Positions 1 to 6,293 of a DNA stretch of 7,265 nt are shown one piece after another. A program made the translations under genes and the position numbers. The notes below the pieces were generated by a model. That model saw only the letters and a list, made by a program, of their open reading frames with translations. It had not been told where the DNA came from and ran no database searches. The first letter of the stretch is position 1; the number at the start of each line of letters is the position of its first letter. The stretch comes from an uncultured Granulosicoccaceae bacterium (lineage in GTDB: Bacteria > Pseudomonadota > Gammaproteobacteria > CALCKW01), in NCBI GenBank assembly GCA_937941555.1, contig CALDHJ010000547.1, positions 1 through 7,265 on the forward strand. The letters are read 5' to 3'.

Positions 1-556
1 GCTCAACGAAAGCGTCGCGAGTGCCAGATGTCGGCGGCGGCCCGATCACTTCAATGGCTTTTGCGGGCAGGTCCGCGTTGACGTCTGACCACAGGGTGTA
101 GGGGTTGTCGACCATGGTCTCGGAGCCGTCTGGATTCGGCACCTGCTTGGCGAGCGCGAGGTAGATGTCCTTGCGGCTCAGATCGAGGTGCTCCGAAGCC
201 TTGGCGTTGGCGACGGCGATGCCGTCGAAGCCGATCAGCACTTCGATCACATCGGCAACCCCGTTGGCGCGGCACTTGTCGAGTTCGGACTGCTTGATGC
301 GACGAGAGGCGTTCGTGATGTCGGGTGTGTCGACGCCGACGCCGGTGCAGAAGAGCTTCATGCCGCCACCGGAGCCAGTTGACTCGATTTTCGGGGTCTT
401 GAACTCGGTGCTGCGGCCGAAGCGCTCGGCAACCACGGTTGCAAACGGAAAGACGGTCGAAGAACCGACGATTTCAATGTAGTCACGGCTTGCTGCGGCT
501 GATTGGCTCGCCAGGGCAGCCGCGCCTGCGATCAGACTGATGGACAGTGTTTTCAC
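1..556 (-). CDS. pstS: Phosphate ABC transporter periplasmic phosphate-binding protein PstS, C-terminus cut by left window edge
   Basis: Binds inorganic phosphate in the periplasm and delivers it to the PstCAB importer; in many bacteria the Pst complex also signals phosphate sufficiency to PhoR. The minus strand reads open from a GTG at 556 to the window edge, giving 185 residues of a family that is usually about 340 long. Residues 1-23 look like a Sec signal peptide (MKTLSISLIAGAAALASQSA, then AA before SRDY). Mature motifs fit PstS: GSSTVFPF (31-38), STGSGGGMKLF (59-69), DITNASR (79-85), GFDGIAV (109-115) and PPPTSGTRDAF (173-183), which line the phosphate pocket in the family. Cys70 and Cys95 could form a disulfide. 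The GTG is chosen because GGAG (563-566) sits 6 nt upstream and the signal peptide begins there. A Pho-box-like site lies at 613-634. It follows phoR on the same strand; pstCAB and phoU are probably beyond the left edge (inference). Confidence 0.93.
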   Translation of the reverse strand, partial: MKTLSISLIAGAAALASQSAAASRDYIEIVGSSTVFPFATVVAERFGRSTEFKTPKIESTGSGGGMKLFCTGVGVDTPDITNASRRIKQSELDKCRANGVADVIEVLIGFDGIAVANAKASEHLDLSRKDIYLALAKQVPNPDGSETMVDNPYTLWSDVNADLPAKAIEVIGPPPTSGTRDAFVE

Positions 557-600
557 AAGTGTCTCCGAAGAAGGGTGATCGTTGATGAGGGACTGAGGGC

Positions 601-634
601 AGACTAACAACGCAATATGACTGCAATATGACAA
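601..634 (-). promoter_or_regulatory. PhoB box and probable -10 of the pstS promoter
   Basis: On the minus strand, half-sites TTGTCAT and CAGTCAT each begin an 11-bp unit ending ATTG (box at 613-634). This matches the known Pho box plan of two CTGTCAT-like 7-mers, each followed by a 4-bp AT-rich spacer. Ten bases beyond the second half-site is TAGTCT (601-606), a weak -10 (3 of 6 to TATAAT) at the distance expected for PhoB-activated sigma-70 promoters, where the box replaces the -35. It lies between the phoR stop (650) and pstS. The box is seen in the sequence; the -10 is an inference. Confidence 0.8.
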
Positions 635-649
635 CGGCGCCAGACCGGT

Positions 650-1936
650 TCAGCGTGCGCGCAAAGGCGGAAATCGGGCGCTGAACGTACTGCCTTCTCC
701 AAGCCGGCTGTCGATCCGCAAGTCGCCACCGTGGCGGCTCAGGATGTGTTTGACGATCGAGAGGCCGAGTCCGGTACCGCCGATTTCACGCGACCGGCCG
801 GCGTCGACCCGGTAGAAGCGCTCGGTCAGGTGGTTGAGGTGCTCGGGGGCAATGCCATCGCCCTGGTCCTCGACACTGAAGGTCGGCAGCCCGTCCGCGT
901 CGCGTTGCCACCTCACCGTGATCTGCCCCGCGGCGTCGGTGTGGCGCAGCGCATTGCTGAGCAGGTTTTGAACGACACTCATGATCTCGGAGCTGCGCCC
1001 GCGCAGCCGCAGTGTCGGATCGAGGTCCATGGCGATATTGCGTTCAGCGCCGAGCGGGGTCTTCGTCAGGGCCTCGATCGCCTGACGGGTCTCGGCGGCA
1101 ACTGCAATATCAACACATTGATCGTCGCGCAGTTGTGAGTGCTCGAGGCTGGTCAGGGTCAGCAGATCCTCGACGATCATCAGCATGCGATCCGACTCAC
1201 GCATGGCACTGCGCAGCGACTGCACGGTGTCCGCGTCGGTATGCGGATCATCCGACATCAACTCCAGGTGGCCGGCAATGACCGTCAAGGGGGTGCGCAG
1301 TTCGTGTGAGGCGTTGGCGACAAAGGTCTGGCGCATTTCCTGGGCGGCGAGAATGGTGGAAATGTCGTGTGCGACCAGCAGGGCGCCGCTGCCGAACCGC
1401 GACAGCCTCAGCGTCAGACGAACCTTCTCGTCCGTCGGTGACTGGGTTTGCGCTTCACGTACCGGGTTGTGGGATGCGAAGAGGGGTTGCACGGCCGGAT
1501 CGCGCAGCAGGTTGTCGACGCGGTGGCCGCGATCGGCGACGCCGTCGATGCCGAGCAGCTCGCGAGCCTTGCTGTTAGCCCACTGGATCTGCCGCTGGTT
1601 GTCGATCAACACGGCGGCGTCGGGCAAGGCTTCTGCCGAATCGCGGTAGCGTTTGAGCAGTTGGTTGATGTCTCGGCGGTTCTTGCGGTTCTGTTGTCGT
1701 TCCCGGTGAATCTGACTGACCAGGAAGGCCCATAGCCCCTCGTATAGCGCCGGTTCCGGACCTGATGCCGTGAGCCAGCGCGCGACCTGTGTGCCACGCC
1801 AGATGTTGTAGCTGGCGAGGCCAAAACCGCCGATCGCGTAGCACACCGCCCAATTGCCGGTCAGTGCACCGAGAGCCGTTGTAGCTGCGGCCACGCCAAC
1901 CAGGCGACTGCGCTCGAAACTGATCGCTTGTTGCAT
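650..1936 (-). CDS. phoR: Phosphate regulon sensor histidine kinase PhoR
   Basis: Inner-membrane kinase that phosphorylates PhoB when phosphate is scarce and dephosphorylates it when plentiful. The 428-residue length and order match the family. An N-terminal hydrophobic hairpin (about 12-46) has no large periplasmic sensor domain, which is typical of PhoR and fits sensing through Pst/PhoU rather than direct binding. A basic linker (78-97) leads to a PAS domain (about 100-195). The HisKA domain has the phospho-acceptor His211 in NASHELRTPLTV; the ATPase domain has the N box NLLSNALRH (324-332), G1 DQGDGI (357-362), F box ERFYRVD (372-378) and G2 GGTGLGLSI (386-394). All catalytic motifs are intact. 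The ATG at 1936 is used because an in-frame TGA lies ten codons upstream; no strong ribosome binding site is seen. phoB lies 120 bp upstream on the same strand, so cotranscription is likely but the gap is larger than a tight operon join. Confidence 0.96.
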   Translation of the reverse strand: MQQAISFERSRLVGVAAATTALGALTGNWAVCYAIGGFGLASYNIWRGTQVARWLTASGPEPALYEGLWAFLVSQIHRERQQNRKNRRDINQLLKRYRDSAEALPDAAVLIDNQRQIQWANSKARELLGIDGVADRGHRVDNLLRDPAVQPLFASHNPVREAQTQSPTDEKVRLTLRLSRFGSGALLVAHDISTILAAQEMRQTFVANASHELRTPLTVIAGHLELMSDDPHTDADTVQSLRSAMRESDRMLMIVEDLLTLTSLEHSQLRDDQCVDIAVAAETRQAIEALTKTPLGAERNIAMDLDPTLRLRGRSSEIMSVVQNLLSNALRHTDAAGQITVRWQRDADGLPTFSVEDQGDGIAPEHLNHLTERFYRVDAGRSREIGGTGLGLSIVKHILSRHGGDLRIDSRLGEGSTFSARFPPLRAR

Positions 1937-1999
1937 GTGTGAGGGCTCTGGCGTCGACTTGCGTCAAAGGGGGTGCAAGGGGGCATGCAGTCGTCAGGG

Positions 2000-2020
2000 C
2001 GGGATTGTCGTCGAATCCCG
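2000..2020. other. Hairpin in the phoB-phoR intergenic gap
   Basis: CGGGATT (2000-2006) and AATCCCG (2014-2020) form a perfect 7-bp stem around a 7-nt loop, inside the 120-bp gap between phoB and phoR. No T-rich tract follows on the minus strand, so it is not a standard intrinsic terminator. It could moderate readthrough or mRNA stability between the two genes. The structure is seen; any function is inferred. Confidence 0.4.
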
Positions 2021-2056
2021 TGGTGAGCGTAAAGCCGGAAGTTGATTCCGCCGGTC

Positions 2057-2740
2057 TCAGTTGACGGCCAGGCGGTATCCAGCGCCGCGGACGGTTTGAA
2101 TCAAAGAGTCGGCACCGCCGGGTTTGAGCGCTTTTCGCAATCGCAGGATATGGACGTCGACTGTGCGTTCTTCGATGTCAGTGGTTCGGCCCCAGACATG
2201 ATCGAGAAGCTGACCGCGGCTGTAGACGCGTTCTGGATGGCTTGCGAGAAAGCCCAACAGTTGGAAATCACGTTGTCCGAGAGTCAGAGGTTCGCCGTCG
2301 ACATACGCGCGGTGTGCGTCGAAATCGATGCTGAGATTGGCGATGGTGACCACGCTCTCGTCGCCAACGCCGCTGCGTCGCAGCAGCGCATTGATGCGCG
2401 ACATCAGCTCGCGAGGCGAAAACGGTTTGCCGACGTAGTCGTCTGCCCCGGCATCAAGGCCACTGATCACATCGGACTCCTCACCGCGCGCTGTGAGCAT
2501 GATGACCGGCAGGGTCCGGGTAACCTCCTCGCGGCGAAGTCGGCGGACCAGCTCGAGTCCGCTCATGCCGGGCAGCATCCAGTCGACCAGCGCAAGGTCG
2601 ACACTCTGATTGGCCAGCAGCCGTTCGGCACCAGCTGCGTCGGCAGCGAGCAAGGGGGTGTGGCCGTGTCGAGAGAGTGTGATGGCGAGTAATTCGGCGA
2701 TGGCCGGTTCGTCTTCGACGATGAGAATTCGCGCGGACAT
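2057..2740 (-). CDS. phoB: Phosphate regulon response regulator PhoB
   Basis: OmpR/PhoB-class transcription factor that, phosphorylated by PhoR, binds Pho boxes and recruits sigma-70 polymerase to phosphate-starvation genes. From the ATG at 2740 it is 227 residues, about the size of E. coli PhoB. The receiver domain (1-120) starts MSARILIVEDE with acidic residues 10-11, phospho-acceptor Asp53 in LVDWMLPG, Thr83 and Lys105 in GKPF. The winged-helix domain (about 130-227) has the recognition-helix segment ERTVDVHILRLRKAL (191-205) and the wing motif TVRGAGYRLA. The reading frame stays open to 2932, but that extension runs antisense through the SRP RNA gene and is not credible. An ATG at 2770 adds ten residues and has AAGG four bases upstream. 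Start 2740 is preferred because it matches the family N-terminus and because the Pho box places the transcript start near or below 2770. A Pho-box-like site upstream suggests autoregulation. Confidence 0.95.
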   Translation of the reverse strand: MSARILIVEDEPAIAELLAITLSRHGHTPLLAADAAGAERLLANQSVDLALVDWMLPGMSGLELVRRLRREEVTRTLPVIMLTARGEESDVISGLDAGADDYVGKPFSPRELMSRINALLRRSGVGDESVVTIANLSIDFDAHRAYVDGEPLTLGQRDFQLLGFLASHPERVYSRGQLLDHVWGRTTDIEERTVDVHILRLRKALKPGGADSLIQTVRGAGYRLAVN

Positions 2741-2785
2741 GAGGGGTGTACCGACAAACTGTGGAGTCATTTTGCCTTGTGGAGT

Positions 2786-2803
2786 GTGACATCCGGATGA
2801 CAA
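2786..2803 (-). promoter_or_regulatory. PhoB box upstream of phoB
   Basis: On the minus strand TTGTCAT, a 4-bp CCGG spacer, then ATGTCAC gives two CTGTCA-like half-sites at 11-bp periodicity, the Pho box plan. It lies 16 bp before the ATG at 2770 and 46 bp before the ATG at 2740. The base run at the expected -10 distance (GCAAAA, minus strand, 2775-2770) is a poor -10, so the exact start of transcription is unclear. The spacer is GC rather than AT rich, a departure from consensus. Confidence 0.68.
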
Positions 2804-2826
2804 CGGCGCGAAGGGGCAATGGCTGC

Positions 2827-2855
2827 TTGCCGGCGTCGCCCTGATGCCGGACAAT
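2827..2855 (+). promoter_or_regulatory. Sigma-70-like promoter of the SRP RNA gene
   Basis: TTGCCG (2827-2832) and GACAAT (2850-2855) are separated by exactly 17 bp, each matching 4 of 6 consensus positions. Initiation about 7 bases downstream would fall near 2862, a few bases before the predicted mature 5' end of the SRP RNA at about 2868. It is divergent from phoB, with the PhoB box only about 23 bp upstream of the -35. Confidence 0.55.
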
Positions 2856-2867
2856 GGGTCGTTCGAC

Positions 2868-2982
<115 letters not shown>

Positions 2983-3040
2983 ACCGTTCACTGCCGACGC
3001 GAGTATCACAGCGTCTTGGCCCCAGGCGGCTATTTCCCCC

Positions 3041-4834
3041 ATGAGTTACCAGGTCCTCGCGCGAAAGTGGCGTCCGCGGTCATTTGCCGAGGTTGCGGGG
3101 CAGGAGCACGTCCTGCGGGCGCTGATCAATGCGCTCGACACCGGTCGATTGCACCACGCCTACCTGTTCACCGGCACCCGAGGCGTTGGCAAGACCACCC
3201 TCGCACGCATCCTGGCCAAGTGCCTCAATTGCGAAGAGGGCGTGTCCGCAACGCCCTGCGGACGCTGCCGTGCTTGTACCGAAATAGACGAGGGCCGCTT
3301 TCTCGATCTGATCGAAATCGACGCGGCCTCGCGCACCGGCGTTGATGACACCCGGGAACTGCTCGACAACGTCGCCTATGCACCGGGTGTCGGGCGCTAC
3401 AAGGTCTACCTGATAGACGAAGTGCACATGTTTTCGCGCAGCAGCTTCAACGCGCTGCTCAAGACGCTCGAGGAGCTCCCCGAGCACGTCAAGTTCGTGC
3501 TCGCGACCACCGACCCGCAGAAAGTCCCGGTGACGGTGTTGTCGCGCTGCCTGCAATTCAATCTCAAGCGCTTCCCACCATCGACCATCGCCAATCAGCT
3601 GCAACGGGTTCTCGAGGCCGAGTCGATCGCGTTTGATCGTGTTGCGCTCGATACCCTTGCGCAAGCCGGGGAGGGCTCGATGCGCGATGCGATGAGCCTC
3701 TTGGACCAGGCGCTGGCGTTCGGTGGCGGCGCGGTATCCGCGGACGACGTGCAGCGGATGCTCGGTGCGGTCGACGAGTCGGCGCGCTTCGATCTGCTCG
3801 AGGCCGTCGCGCGCGGAGATGCGCCGGGTGTACTCGCGAAGGTGGCAGCACTTGACGACTACGCGCCGGACTACGAAGCCTTGCTCGGCGACCTCATCTC
3901 CCTGCTGCACGCCACCTCGATCCAACAGAGTGTGCCCGAGGTGGCAGAACACCCGGTGTCGGACCTCGCCCGCCTGCAAGGGCTGGCGCTGGCGATGCGC
4001 CCCGAGGACGTGCAGCTCAATTACCAGATCGGACTGATGGGGAGGCGCGATCTGCCGCTGGTGCCGGTTGCGCGTCAGGGCTTCGAAATGACCTTGTTGC
4101 GCATGATCGCGTTTCGCCCGGGCGGCGCTCCTGAAAGCGGCTCCGCTTCGGCATCGTCTGCTGTCGCTGACAATCAACCCGCAGGCAGCCGGGCAGGCAG
4201 CCGGGCAGGCGGCCAGAGTCCGGCCGACCAGGCTCGCGCCGCCGTTGCCAGCCCCCGTCGGCCAGCGGCCACGCGAAATGCCGATCCCGCGCCCAAGCCG
4301 TCACCGAACGCGCAGCCTGAACAGGCGATATCTCAGACGCAGGAAGCGCCTCAGACCGTGGGCGCAGCTCCTGTCGACGCCGGGGTTTCCAGCACCGTTG
4401 CCTCGGGTGCTGTAGACGCTGCGCTACCGCTCTCGGCGGATACCTGGACCGAAACGGTCACGGCCATCGCGGTCAAGGGGATGCCACTGCAGTTAGCCAT
4501 GCACAGCGTGCCCACGCAGGTGGTTGGCGATACGGTCACCTTGTCCTTGCCCGAGGCACACCAGCATCTTGCCGCTGCCAGTTTTGTCGAGCGACTTCGA
4601 GCAGCGCTGGAAGCCCATCTGGGGCGGGCGATCAAATTGAGTGTCACACTCGGTGCAGCGGCGAGTGCCTCTCCAGCCCAACAACACCAGCGCGACGCAG
4701 AGTCTCGCCAGAGGGAAGCGGAACAAGCCATCTACAACGACCCGGTTGTTCAGCAGTTGCAAAACCGGTTTGACGCCGAAGTGCAACCCGACAGCATTCG
4801 ACCGCTCGACGATCTACCAGGCGACGAGCGTTAA
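3041..4834 (+). CDS. dnaX: DNA polymerase III subunit tau (clamp loader DnaX)
   Basis: ATPase of the clamp-loader complex that opens and loads the beta sliding clamp; the tau C-terminus also ties the polymerase core and DnaB helicase at the fork. Of 597 residues, the start MSYQVLARKWRPRSF is the family signature. The AAA+ domain has Walker A GTRGVGKT (45-52), a zinc site Cys64, Cys73, Cys76 and Cys79, Walker B LIDEVH (124-129) and the sensor/arginine-finger SRC (168-170). The lid and collar domain III end near residue 360. A low-complexity Ala/Pro/Gln linker (about 361-465) holds a tandem AGSR repeat. A C-terminal tau domain (about 466-597) ends with the conserved NRFDAEVQPDSIRP. No A-rich slippery heptamer is visible near the end of domain III, so production of a gamma form by -1 frameshifting as in E. 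coli is not supported. The ribosome binding site is weak. ybaB follows after 15 bp. Confidence 0.97.
   Translation: MSYQVLARKWRPRSFAEVAGQEHVLRALINALDTGRLHHAYLFTGTRGVGKTTLARILAKCLNCEEGVSATPCGRCRACTEIDEGRFLDLIEIDAASRTGVDDTRELLDNVAYAPGVGRYKVYLIDEVHMFSRSSFNALLKTLEELPEHVKFVLATTDPQKVPVTVLSRCLQFNLKRFPPSTIANQLQRVLEAESIAFDRVALDTLAQAGEGSMRDAMSLLDQALAFGGGAVSADDVQRMLGAVDESARFDLLEAVARGDAPGVLAKVAALDDYAPDYEALLGDLISLLHATSIQQSVPEVAEHPVSDLARLQGLALAMRPEDVQLNYQIGLMGRRDLPLVPVARQGFEMTLLRMIAFRPGGAPESGSASASSAVADNQPAGSRAGSRAGGQSPADQARAAVASPRRPAATRNADPAPKPSPNAQPEQAISQTQEAPQTVGAAPVDAGVSSTVASGAVDAALPLSADTWTETVTAIAVKGMPLQLAMHSVPTQVVGDTVTLSLPEAHQHLAAASFVERLRAALEAHLGRAIKLSVTLGAAASASPAQQHQRDAESRQREAEQAIYNDPVVQQLQNRFDAEVQPDSIRPLDDLPGDER
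4181..4216 (+). repeat. 12-bp tandem repeat, three units, in the dnaX linker
   Basis: Two perfect copies of GCAGGCAGCCGG (4181-4192, 4193-4204) are followed by a third with two mismatches, GCAGGCGGCCAG (4205-4216). It is in frame, encoding AGSR-AGSR-AGGQ at residues 381-392 of DnaX, in the flexible linker where copy-number change would be tolerated. Confidence 0.9.
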
Positions 4835-4849
4835 CAGCAGGAGAATCAG

Positions 4850-5170
4850 ATGAAAGGTGGAATGGCAGGCTTGATGAAGCAAGCCCAGAAGATGCAGGCT
4901 GACATGCAGAAGGCGCAAGAGGAAATTGCGACCATGGAAGTCGAGGGTCAGGCCGGCGGTGGTCTGGTCAAGGTCGTGATGACCGGACGCCACGAACTGC
5001 GTCGCGTGACCATCGACGACAGCCTAATGGGCGATGACAAGGAGATGTTGGAAGACCTGGTGGCCGCTGCGGTCAATGATGCCGCGCAGCGCGTGGACAG
5101 CGAGACGCAGAACCGAATGGGCGGCATCACTCAGGGTATGAACATTCCCGGGCTCAAGCTCCCCTTCTGA
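4850..5170 (+). CDS. ybaB: YbaB/EbfC family nucleoid-associated protein
   Basis: Small dimeric DNA-binding protein of the YbaB/EbfC family, associated with the nucleoid; its exact role is still loosely defined, though it is almost always encoded between dnaX and recR. The 106-residue protein starts [20 protein letters not shown], with a long amphipathic N-terminal helix (about 5-30). A beta region follows ([20 protein letters not shown], about 31-50, with VTIDDSLM after it), then a second helix (about 63-85), ending in the typical [21 protein letters not shown] at 4839-4843, six bases before the ATG, is the best Shine-Dalgarno sequence in this cluster. It starts 15 bp after dnaX and ends 8 bp before recR, so the three genes are very probably one operon. 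Confidence 0.95.
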   Translation: MKGGMAGLMKQAQKMQADMQKAQEEIATMEVEGQAGGGLVKVVMTGRHELRRVTIDDSLMGDDKEMLEDLVAAAVNDAAQRVDSETQNRMGGITQGMNIPGLKLPF

Positions 5171-5178
5171 CAGACACC

Positions 5179-5775
5179 ATGGCCGATACGCTCATCACCG
5201 ATTTGACCGAGCACTTGTGCTGCCTTCCCGGCATCGGTCCGAAGTCAGCCCAGCGCATGGCTTTGCACCTGCTCGAACGCGACCGCAGCGGCGGTGAGCG
5301 GTTGGCTGGCACGCTTTCGCGCGCCATGCGCGAAATCGGAAACTGTGCGCGCTGTAGAACTTTTACTGAAGCTGAAATCTGTGCGCGGTGTCTGGACCCG
5401 GAGCGCGATAGCCGCGTTTTGTGTGTCGCAGAGACTCCCGCAGATGTGCTCGCGTTCGAACGCAGCACCGATTTCCGCGGGTTGTATTTCGTTTTGCTGG
5501 GCAACCTCTCACCTCTGGATGGAATCGGCCCCAAACAGATCGGCCTCGATGTGTTGCAGCGCCGTTTACAGGACGAACCCCTGGACGAACTGATTCTCGC
5601 CACCAGCGCGACGGTGGAAGGTGACACAACCGCGCAGTATATCGGTGAAATGGCACGTGTCGCCGGGGTGCGAATCAGCCGGCTGGCACAGGGTGTGCCG
5701 CTTGGTGGAGAGCTTGAATACCTCGACGGTGGAACGCTGCAACATGCGTTCAAGAGCCGGCGTACCGTGGAATGA
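5179..5775 (+). CDS. recR: Recombination mediator protein RecR
   Basis: Ring-forming partner of RecO (and RecF) that helps load RecA onto SSB-coated single-stranded DNA in RecFOR gap repair. At 198 residues it is full length for the family. A helix-hairpin-helix lies at about 11-30 (EHLCCLPGIGPKSAQRMALH). A zinc finger is formed by Cys56, Cys59, Cys68 and Cys71. The Toprim domain (about 79-174) has CVAETPADVLAFE and GNLSPLDGIGPKQIGLD, and the C-terminal GVPLGGELEYLDGGTL is also family-typical. One departure is ATSATVEGDTTA (141-152), where E. coli has ATNPTVEGEATA. No clear ribosome binding site is seen; with only 8 bp after the ybaB stop, translation is probably coupled. Confidence 0.97.
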   Translation: MADTLITDLTEHLCCLPGIGPKSAQRMALHLLERDRSGGERLAGTLSRAMREIGNCARCRTFTEAEICARCLDPERDSRVLCVAETPADVLAFERSTDFRGLYFVLLGNLSPLDGIGPKQIGLDVLQRRLQDEPLDELILATSATVEGDTTAQYIGEMARVAGVRISRLAQGVPLGGELEYLDGGTLQHAFKSRRTVE

Positions 5776-5799
5776 CAGTGAACGATCGGTCAACACAGC

Positions 5800-5814
5800 G
5801 CCAACGCGGTTGGC
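5800..5814. other. Short hairpin between recR and the ferredoxin gene
   Basis: GCCAAC (5800-5805), a GCG loop and GTTGGC (5809-5814) make a perfect 6-bp inverted repeat in the 67-bp gap before the ferredoxin gene. There is no T tract, so it is not a clear terminator. It could be a protein-binding palindrome or a minor RNA structure; nothing else supports a function. Confidence 0.3.
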
Positions 5815-5842
5815 CCAGAACCAAACAGAGTGCGAAAACCAA

Positions 5843-6160
5843 ATGAACGTAACCTGGATACTGCCCGACGGCAGCAAAGTCACTGAGGCAGTAGACGCCG
5901 GCACGAATCTCATGGACGCGGCCGTGCAAGCAGATGTGTCCGGAATCGACGGTGATTGCGGTGGCTGCCTGTCGTGCGCCACGTGTCATGTCTACGTGGA
6001 CGACGAGTGGGTCGAAAAGACCGGCAGCGCTGACGTCATGGAGGAGGGCATGCTCGAGGTCGTGGAGGCCGAGCGCAAGTCGAACAGCCGCCTGTCGTGT
6101 CAGTTGATCATGGAAGAGGCGTTCGATGGCCTTGTGCTCCACGTCCCGGCTGTCGACTGA
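5843..6160 (+). CDS. Adrenodoxin/putidaredoxin-type [2Fe-2S] ferredoxin
   Basis: Small soluble electron carrier with one plant/vertebrate-type [2Fe-2S] cluster. The sequence GIDGDCGGCLSCATCHVYVD resembles ferredoxins that serve ferredoxin reductase/cytochrome P450 or related oxygenase chains more than the Isc-pathway Fdx, whose motif is CEKSCACTTC. The 105-residue protein has cluster ligands Cys39, Cys45, Cys48 and Cys86 (C-x5-C-x2-C then C in RLSCQL), and the acidic helix EEGMLEVVE (67-75) that usually faces the partner protein. An additional Cys42 lies inside the cluster loop. The frame is open upstream to 5621, overlapping recR, but homology begins at the ATG at 5843 (MNVTWILPDG). The ribosome binding site is weak. 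No reductase or P450 gene is in the window, so its partner is unknown. It may be read with recR or from its own promoter in the 67-bp gap. Confidence 0.92.
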   Translation: MNVTWILPDGSKVTEAVDAGTNLMDAAVQADVSGIDGDCGGCLSCATCHVYVDDEWVEKTGSADVMEEGMLEVVEAERKSNSRLSCQLIMEEAFDGLVLHVPAVD

Positions 6161-6251
6161 CTGACGGCATCTGCTACGGCACGTGGGCGTCTGGCTGTCG
6201 AGAGGTTTGGCTACTCTACAACAGGGCAGATGAGTAACGGTTGAGGGAAGC

Positions 6252-6273
6252 CGGCAGACGGGGTTGTCTGCCG
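6252..6273. terminator. Hairpin between convergent ferredoxin and fasciclin genes
   Basis: CGGCAGAC (6252-6259) and GTCTGCCG (6266-6273) form a perfect 8-bp stem with a 6-nt loop. It starts 20 bp beyond the stop of the minus-strand lipoprotein gene and about 90 bp beyond the ferredoxin stop, in the 133-bp gap where two convergent transcripts must end. No T-rich tail follows on either strand, so efficient intrinsic termination is doubtful; it may instead be an mRNA 3'-end stabiliser. The rest of the gap (6161-6251) shows nothing recognisable. Confidence 0.45.
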
Positions 6274-6293
6274 ACCGGACACCGGGGCAACTG

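Noticed and set aside
2042..2692. 216-codon plus-strand frame opposite phoB
   Set aside because: Antisense shadow of phoB; no ribosome binding site or recognisable motif.
2996..3015. GACGC/GCGTC inverted repeat after the SRP RNA as a terminator
   Set aside because: Only a 5-bp stem with a 10-nt loop and no T tract; too weak to call.
3080..4177. 365-codon open frame antisense to dnaX
   Set aside because: It is a shadow of the strongly conserved dnaX reading frame in GC-rich DNA; the translation shows no domain and is rich in Arg, His and Gln as expected for antisense frames.
5621..5842. Upstream extension of the ferredoxin frame into recR
   Set aside because: The extra 74 codons overlap recR in another frame and have no ferredoxin similarity; the ATG at 5843 fits the family N-terminus.
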